Source: JARROD01 sp037384225 (lineage in GTDB: Bacteria; Pseudomonadota; Gammaproteobacteria; Pseudomonadales; Cellvibrionaceae). From it: 40,373 bases of DNA. Location: NCBI GenBank assembly GCA_037384225.1, contig JARROD010000004.1, positions 1 to 40,373 on the forward strand, written 5' to 3'. The notes below the pieces were generated by a model, which worked only from the letters and a program-made list of their open reading frames with translations, searched no databases and was not told the DNA's origin. Below are positions 27,421 through 32,899 of the stretch, one piece after another. A program made the translations under genes and the position numbers. Every line of letters begins with the position of its first letter. Within the stretch, counting starts at the first letter, position 1.

Positions 27421-29961
27421 TCAATTGCCAACTATCGAGCCGAAATCTCTTTGTAGACTCTTTTTCATTGCAATACTCATGTCGTTCGCGGTGGTGAAGC
27501 GTTTTTCGGGGCTTTTTTGCAGAGCTTTATTGACAATTCGGGGGGCGCTAAGGGGCAAGTCGGCGCGCCATTCGCGCACACTTTTGTGGTTGGAGTGGAT
27601 AATCTGGTAAGTCAGTTTGGCGAGATTGTCGGCCTCAAACGGCAGCCGCCCGGTCAAGAGTTGATACAAGGTTACGCCCAAACTAAAAATATCCGCGGAC
27701 TGAGTGACCTTGTCGCCGCGCAGTTGCTCCGGAGACATGTACAGCGGGCTACCCATGATATCACCCGTGCGGGTGCGGGAGTGATCGGTGATACGGGCTA
27801 TGCCGAAATCCGTTACAGTGACCTGTCCGCTGCGGCTGTTGTAAATGATATTGGCGGGTTTGACGTCTCGGTGCACAATGTGTTTGCTATGGGCAAAGTG
27901 GAGCGCTTCGGCGACCTGTGCCGTAATTTTATAAATGTCGGGTACAGGCAGCAGTGAAGATGTCTGAATAAATTCACTCAGGGGAGTGCCTTCGAGGTAA
28001 TCCATGGCGATAAAAGCCATATCGCGCTCTTCGCCGACATCGTAAACCGTTACGATGCTCGGGTGACTGAGTCGTCCCGCGGCCTCCGCTTCGCGAAAAA
28101 AGCGTTCTTTGACTTCTGGCAGTTGCTTGTGATCGAATTGTGCGTAATTTAATGTCTTAATGGCGACACGGCGGGCTATTTTCGGGTCTCTTCCGAGATA
28201 GACCACGCCCATGGCGCCGCGACCAATTTCTTGTTCGATTTCATAGCGGCCGAGAACGGGGTTATTGACCTTCGCGTCGGTTAGCACCAGCGTTTTTGCC
28301 AGCGCTATATTCGTGTTTAACCTGTTGGTACTGAGAAGGTTACCGTTGAGACCATGGCTGCTGTCCGATTGCAGCATTTCCATTTTTGATATTTTTTCTG
28401 CGACATCCCGATAGCCGCGTTCACGATTTTGAATAACCCGATAGGTTTGCAAGGCTTCATCATAGAGCCGTTTGCGTTCCTGCTGGGCGCCGATATCGTA
28501 CAGCAACTCCAGCAGTTGCGGTGAGGTTGCAACGTCGGTCAACGTCTTCAAGGCATCTTCGCTGCGACCGTCTTGGTAGAGATGTAACCCCAATTGATAA
28601 TGGGCAGTATGGTTTGAGTCGATCAAACCCTGTTGCCGACGGCGTTGCAGCAGCCACAGCAACATCAGCATGTGACCGCCGATTAAAAACCCCATAGGTT
28701 CGTATAGTGGCAACCAGACCCACTGGGTAATTTGCCAGCCCAATTGGGCAACGAGCAGTGCGGTTATCAGCAGACAACTCAACAGAGTCCCGACAGTGAT
28801 ACTGGCTTTGGGCAGAATAAAAAACAGGTAGCCGGTGAGCGCGATCAGCAGGAGTTTTTGTAACCAGTAAGCGGTCGCTGGCGTATACATATAAGTCTTG
28901 TGGTGCAGTGCCTGCAGAGCGGTGGCGGCGTCAGTTAGCGCCGGGTCGCCGGCCGCACCCACAAGCAGAATCTGCGAACTTTGTGCCTGCTGGTATTGTG
29001 ACAGTCTATAGTGACGGATACTTGTATCCGCGTTGAGGTTTATGACTGGAATAAACCCCGAATCCGCCGCTAATGGCAGATCGACGCCACCGATTGTGAG
29101 CTGTCCTTGACGTTGCCACTGCAAGGGGGCGCCGTTGCTGAAACGCTGGTAAAGTGCCAACACAAAATCGGCGCTGAGTTGTGCCTCCTCCTGGAAGGAG
29201 AGTCGCCACAATAGAGGTCGGGACAGTCGCTGGCAAGTGGCCGATGGGGTCAATACTGGCTGATCCTGTGGCTCAAGGCCAGAGGTGAGATTTAACTGTG
29301 GAGGGGTTGGCTGTAGCCAAAAAGGCAGGGTGGAAAAATAATCATCCATGCTGTCGGGGAGCCTGTCCGGCCGATGGCTGGGATTTAATTGCTGTCTGGC
29401 GATAATAGGTGTGTGTTGTCCCCGGCAGTCGGATATTTCCACACCCAGGGTCACTGCTTCGCTGTTGAGATACTGGTACAGTGCCTGGCGTTGTTGAAGA
29501 AAAAGCTGTAAACGGTTGTTCAGATTTTCCGGCAAGGTGGCGTTGGGCAACAGTTGCCGCACCAGCGCCACAGTGCCATTGTCGTGCCATTGTAACGCCG
29601 ATGGCAGCAGGATCCCCATCGGAGCCGAAATATTGAACAGACGGTTGAGTCTGGGCAGAATTTGCGCATCCTCTTGAGCCTGCTCTTGTGGAAATTGCTC
29701 AGCGTCAGTCGGGTCATCGAGGCTGGCGGTAAAGGCGCCACGGGAGAGCTGGTCGTGCTCCTTCCGGTTCAGTTCCACAATACCGATTTTCAGCGTCGCC
29801 GGTGCCGGCTCCATCAGAGCCGTGCCGAAATTGAAAAGTTGGATTTCCAGCCATGGTTGTAATGGGTGCCAGTTTGCGATTGTGAGAAGGGTACCAAGCA
29901 GGAGTATCAGGGTGCGCAGGTTGACTAGGTTGAGTAGGTTATACCCAAGGCGACTTTTCAT
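27421..29961 (-). CDS. CHASE2-type membrane serine/threonine protein kinase
   Basis: 846-residue transmembrane Hanks-type kinase. Layout: N-terminal membrane helix (about 13-30), a large extracytoplasmic CHASE2-like sensor (about 35-360), about three membrane helices (about 365-440), a TPR-like helical repeat region (about 452-525), then the kinase domain (about 571-840). The kinase has the glycine loop GRGAMG (580-585), Lys602 in VAIK, HRDVKPAN (697-704), DFG (718-720) and SPE (743-745), so it looks active. The start overlaps the upstream FHA gene by 4 bp. Signal and substrates are unknown; no cognate phosphatase is encoded nearby. Confidence 0.92.
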   Translation of the reverse strand: MKSRLGYNLLNLVNLRTLILLLGTLLTIANWHPLQPWLEIQLFNFGTALMEPAPATLKIGIVELNRKEHDQLSRGAFTASLDDPTDAEQFPQEQAQEDAQILPRLNRLFNISAPMGILLPSALQWHDNGTVALVRQLLPNATLPENLNNRLQLFLQQRQALYQYLNSEAVTLGVEISDCRGQHTPIIARQQLNPSHRPDRLPDSMDDYFSTLPFWLQPTPPQLNLTSGLEPQDQPVLTPSATCQRLSRPLLWRLSFQEEAQLSADFVLALYQRFSNGAPLQWQRQGQLTIGGVDLPLAADSGFIPVINLNADTSIRHYRLSQYQQAQSSQILLVGAAGDPALTDAATALQALHHKTYMYTPATAYWLQKLLLIALTGYLFFILPKASITVGTLLSCLLITALLVAQLGWQITQWVWLPLYEPMGFLIGGHMLMLLWLLQRRRQQGLIDSNHTAHYQLGLHLYQDGRSEDALKTLTDVATSPQLLELLYDIGAQQERKRLYDEALQTYRVIQNRERGYRDVAEKISKMEMLQSDSSHGLNGNLLSTNRLNTNIALAKTLVLTDAKVNNPVLGRYEIEQEIGRGAMGVVYLGRDPKIARRVAIKTLNYAQFDHKQLPEVKERFFREAEAAGRLSHPSIVTVYDVGEERDMAFIAMDYLEGTPLSEFIQTSSLLPVPDIYKITAQVAEALHFAHSKHIVHRDVKPANIIYNSRSGQVTVTDFGIARITDHSRTRTGDIMGSPLYMSPEQLRGDKVTQSADIFSLGVTLYQLLTGRLPFEADNLAKLTYQIIHSNHKSVREWRADLPLSAPRIVNKALQKSPEKRFTTANDMSIAMKKSLQRDFGSIVGN

Positions 29962-30314
29962 TTCGAAGTGTAGTAGAGACCGGGTATCCAGCTTTTTTTG
30001 ATTTTCTGAGTCTTGTCCATGTCGTTGGGGAGGTCCCGCAGGAATTCCAGTTCATGGGTGCCGACTCTGATAATATCGCCTGGGTGCAAGGTAACGGAAG
30101 TGATTTTCTCGCCGTTAACCAATACACCGTTGGTACTGTCGAGATCTTTCACCTCATAGTGGTTGCCCTGGGGAATGATACTTACATGCTCAGCGCTGAC
30201 GGTACCGTCGTCGAGTTGGATATGACAATGCCTGGCACGGCCCAGAACAATCTGGTCGCGTAATTCATACAGGCTTACGGTATTGCCGTTCACCCAGTGT
30301 CTAAGAAAGGCCAC
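29958..30314 (-). CDS. Small FHA-domain protein (first of the kinase operon)
   Basis: I place the start at GTG 30314, giving 118 residues beginning MAFLRHWVNGNTVSLYEL. AAGGAG lies just upstream, with a short 3-nt spacer. The longer frame to 30410 has only a TTG start and an extension without FHA features. The FHA core is clear: VLGRARHCHIQL, S-AEH and STNG...VNG. The tail has DMDKTQKIKKSW. The length and N-terminus match its 117-residue paralogue at 26989-27342. The 4-bp ATGA overlap with the kinase gene implies coupling. Confidence 0.85.
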   Translation of the reverse strand: MAFLRHWVNGNTVSLYELRDQIVLGRARHCHIQLDDGTVSAEHVSIIPQGNHYEVKDLDSTNGVLVNGEKITSVTLHPGDIIRVGTHELEFLRDLPNDMDKTQKIKKSWIPGLYYTSK

Positions 30315-30339
30315 AGTCTCCTTTCCCCCTGTTATCAAA

Positions 30340-30364
30340 CACTTTGGGCATATACCCAAAAGTG
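30340..30364. promoter_or_regulatory. Inverted repeat upstream of the FHA-kinase operon
   Basis: CACTTTGGG-CATATA-CCC(A)AAAGTG: 9-bp arms with one bulged A around a 6-nt spacer, 26 bp upstream of the FHA start codon. A minus-strand TATAAT at 30431-30436 could be the promoter -10 about 117 bp upstream of the gene, which would put the repeat in the leader as an operator or RNA hairpin. Confidence 0.4.
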
Positions 30365-30533
30365 GTAAATTTGAATGCCCGGTATTGTTATGCAAACAAT
30401 ACCCAATCAATATCCAATCAAGTCATTAGCATTATAGGTAGTCTTAAAGTATATACTTGAGGAAATTGATAGAAAAAGCAATCTACTGCAGCAGGACAAT
30501 TAAACCGATTAGTTCCCATTCAGAGGTTCGAAC

Positions 30534-30992
30534 GTGCAATATAAAACAATAGATTCTCCACAACGAAAAAGCATCGACCTGGTTGCGCACGACAACCGCA
30601 AAAGTGTTATGGTCGACTGGTGCTGCCGGCACCGCGAGGTTCTGCAGGAGCATCGGTTGTACGCCACTGGTACCACGGGTACCCTGGTGGCGCAAGCTTC
30701 TGGTATGGCGATTACGCGACTGATTAGCGGTCCTTTGGGGGGAGATCAGCAACTGGGAGCGAAAATCAGTGAAGGCGAAGTGGATTTGTTGATATTTTTC
30801 TGGGATCCATTTGAGCCCCTGCCTCACGACCCGGATGTGAAGGCGCTACTTCGTATTGCCGCCGTCTGGAATATTCCGGTGGCCTGCAACCAAAGCACGG
30901 CTGACATGCTGATAGCCTCGCCAATGATCAATCAGGCCTATTCCCGCGATATCCCAGACTACACGGGTTACCTGGAGCAGCGGACTTGTTAA
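30534..30992 (+). CDS. mgsA: Methylglyoxal synthase
   Basis: Converts dihydroxyacetone phosphate to methylglyoxal and phosphate, a bypass of lower glycolysis that relieves sugar-phosphate stress. The 152 residues equal the family length. Motifs are VAHDNRK, the phosphate-binding ATGTTG, SGPLGGDQQLG with the catalytic Asp, and LIFFWDP. It starts with GTG, preceded by CAGAGG. It is divergent from the FHA-kinase operon and convergent with the small RNA described here. Confidence 0.96.
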   Translation: MQYKTIDSPQRKSIDLVAHDNRKSVMVDWCCRHREVLQEHRLYATGTTGTLVAQASGMAITRLISGPLGGDQQLGAKISEGEVDLLIFFWDPFEPLPHDPDVKALLRIAAVWNIPVACNQSTADMLIASPMINQAYSRDIPDYTGYLEQRTC

Positions 30993-31032
30993 TTGACTCG
31001 CCAAACCTCAAACGCTTTGGGGATTTGGAAAT

Positions 31033-31066
31033 AGAAAGGCCAGGCTTATTCAAGCCTGGCCTTTCT
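31033..31066. terminator. Perfect 15-bp terminator hairpin shared by mgsA (+) and the sRNA (-)
   Basis: Arms 31033-31047 (AGAAAGGCCAGGCTT) and 31052-31066 are fully complementary around a 4-nt ATTC loop. On the minus strand it continues CTTTCTATTTCC, the more terminator-like tail; on the plus strand it ends mgsA transcription. Confidence 0.85.
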
Positions 31067-31350
31067 GAGAGGTTCCCTAATTAACCTCGGTCTCCCGGTA
31101 TTTCCGTTATCCATGACCGTATTAATTTCCCTTAGTCCTGCCCGTTATAAACCTTTCCATAGGTCGGTATTAATCCATAGGAGCAACAACAGTCCATCGT
31201 CAGAAAACCCTTTTTCAAACCACCCTCATTGGCAGGGGCTGTCCGTAGACCGCAACATATCCGTGTGTATTCATGTCGCGTCCTACAGAAGGACGCATCC
31301 TTTGGCCTTTCGTGGCCATCGCACAATCCGTGTTGACCTCCTTGTTTAAG
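31033..31350 (-). ncRNA. CsrB/RsmZ-like regulatory RNA (predicted CsrA/RsmA sponge)
   Basis: No protein gene fits 31067-31541. Reading the minus strand, 15 GGA triplets occur in about 270 nt, 12 of them as ANGGA, the core CsrA/RsmA recognition motif (GGA positions on the plus strand start at 31074, 31103, 31110, 31128, 31156, 31174, 31193, 31242, 31260, 31298, 31327, 31339). Several lie in predicted loops: hexaloop ATGGAA closed by ACCT/AGGT (31151-31164), hexaloop ACGGAC closed by CT/AG plus GG/CC (31236-31251), and a 14-nt loop on a 7-bp stem (31252-31279). The 3' end is a perfect terminator hairpin. A GacA box lies upstream at 31403-31420. The 5' end is estimated (31343-31357). Such RNAs titrate CsrA/RsmA, which represses translation. 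Length is closer to CsrB than to RsmY/RsmZ. Confidence 0.8.
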
Positions 31351-31402
31351 CTATTGTCTCTGAATACAGTTTTGTAGCCTAGACGGTAAATGCTGAAAAT
31401 TT

Positions 31403-31420
31403 TGTAGGAAATGTCTTACA
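31403..31420 (-). promoter_or_regulatory. GacA (UvrY/LetA) upstream activating sequence
   Basis: On the minus strand the site reads TGTAAG-N6-CCTACA, 11 of 12 matches to the known GacA box TGTAAG-N6-CTTACA. It is centred about 55-67 bp upstream of the predicted 5' end of the small RNA, the usual distance for rsmY/rsmZ/csrB promoters. Confidence 0.8.
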
Positions 31421-31471
31421 AAGTTTAGCAGCTGATTATAATTTAGCCTCAGATTTCTAATTATTTTGACC

Positions 31472-31503
31472 AAAGCGGCTAATCAGTACATGGTTGGCGC
31501 TTT
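31472..31503 (-). terminator. Weak hairpin downstream of nrdB
   Basis: AAAGCG (31472-31477) pairs with CGCTTT (31498-31503) around a 20-nt loop, about 40 bp after the nrdB stop. The minus strand then reads GGTCAAAATAATT, without a strong T-run. Possible 3' end of the nrdAB transcript, but weak. Confidence 0.3.
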
Positions 31504-31541
31504 AGTTTAGGCTGTGGCGTAAAATAATACTTGACTGTTGG

Positions 31542-32843
31542 TTACTCCCAACTGAGAGCCCCTCCCGTTTGGTACTCAATGACACGGGTTTCGAAAAAGT
31601 TCTTTTCTTTACGCAGGTCCATGATTTCACTCATCCAAGGGAAGGGATTCTGGGCACCGGGATATTGTTCCTTCAGTCCGAGTTGGGCCAGGCGGCGGTT
31701 GGCGATAAAATGCAGGTATTCTTCCATCGTGGCGGCATTCATACCCAGAACGCCGCGAGGCATGGAGTCGCGAGCGTATTGAATCTCCAACTCAGTACCC
31801 TCAAGAATCATCTGGGTAACTTCCTGTTGAAACTCGGCCGACCACAGGTGCGGATTTTCCAGTTTGATTTGGTTGATGATATCGATCCCGAAATTCAAAT
31901 GCATCGATTCATCGCGCAGTATGTATTGAAATTGCTCGGCAACACCGGTCATCTTATTGCGGCGACCCATGGAAAGAATTTGTGAAAAGCCGCAGTAAAA
32001 GAAAATCCCCTCTGTCACCGCGTAAAATGCCACCAGATTGCGCAGCAGTTCCTGATCGCTTTCGGGAGTGCCTGTGGTAAAGGTCGGATTGCTCAGCGCG
32101 TGTGTGTAATGCAGGCTCCAGGCCGCTTTGTTGGCTACCGAGGGCAGTTCGCGATACATATTGAAAACCTCGCCTTCATCCATACCGAGCGACTCGATAC
32201 AGTACTGGTAGGCGTGGGTGTGAATAGCCTCTTCAAAAGCCTGGCGCAAAATGTACTGGCGGCATTCCGGGTTGGTGATCAGGCGATAAATTGCCAATAC
32301 CAGGTTGTTGGCGACCAGGCTGTCGGCTGTTGAAAAGTAGCCCAGTGAACGCATAACGATGCGGCGCTCATCTTCCGTCAGGCCGTCGCTGCTTTTCCAC
32401 AGGGCAATATCGGCGGTCATGTTGACTTCCTGAGGCATCCAGTGGTTGGCGCAACCGTCCAGATATTTTTGCCATGCCCAGTCGTATTTAAACGGTACTA
32501 GCTGGTTGAGGTCGGCGCGGCAATTGATCATGGCTTTGTCGTCCACCTGTACCCGGGCCGCGCCCATTTCCAGCGCTTCCAGGCCCGGGGCCGGATCAAT
32601 GGCTTCTACGGCGGCTTTGGCCTTAGTCACGGGGCTGGAATTCGGGTTTGGGTCGCTGTTACGGCTGTCGGCCTTCGTCGGTGACAGACCGCCGTTGTTT
32701 GGCGCTGTTTGAGGTGTGGGCGCTATCGCAGCCGAGGTTTCTGTGCCGACAGCGGTTTTGTGTTCTGCCTCCGGTTCGGATTTCCCGAGGGCCGGTTGCG
32801 GTTTAACGGGCGTGTCTTCGTAGTAATCATCCCAACTTAACAT
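31542..32843 (-). CDS. nrdB: Class Ia ribonucleotide reductase, small subunit NrdB
   Basis: Houses the diiron-tyrosyl radical cofactor that starts ribonucleotide reduction in NrdA. The 433 residues include a Pro/Ala/Ser-rich N-terminal extension of about 95 residues, then the ferritin-like core. Visible elements are the radical Tyr in LGYFSTADSL, iron ligands in FEEAIHTHAY, EGIFFYCGF and RDESMHLNFG, and the C-terminal tail GGALSWE that docks onto NrdA. The ATG follows AAGGATG at good spacing, 56 bp after nrdA. Confidence 0.96.
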   Translation of the reverse strand: MLSWDDYYEDTPVKPQPALGKSEPEAEHKTAVGTETSAAIAPTPQTAPNNGGLSPTKADSRNSDPNPNSSPVTKAKAAVEAIDPAPGLEALEMGAARVQVDDKAMINCRADLNQLVPFKYDWAWQKYLDGCANHWMPQEVNMTADIALWKSSDGLTEDERRIVMRSLGYFSTADSLVANNLVLAIYRLITNPECRQYILRQAFEEAIHTHAYQYCIESLGMDEGEVFNMYRELPSVANKAAWSLHYTHALSNPTFTTGTPESDQELLRNLVAFYAVTEGIFFYCGFSQILSMGRRNKMTGVAEQFQYILRDESMHLNFGIDIINQIKLENPHLWSAEFQQEVTQMILEGTELEIQYARDSMPRGVLGMNAATMEEYLHFIANRRLAQLGLKEQYPGAQNPFPWMSEIMDLRKEKNFFETRVIEYQTGGALSWE

Positions 32844-32899
32844 GATATTACATCCTTAAACTATGAGTTTGATGGCGTTGTTCATCGTTTCGTCCATTG

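Noticed and set aside
31132..31326. 64-codon minus-strand ORF with a perfect AAGGAGGT 9 nt before a TTG
   Set aside because: It lies fully inside the ANGGA-rich RNA; AAGGAGG is itself a CsrA-type site. The start is TTG and the predicted peptide (Cys-rich, no family) resembles nothing.
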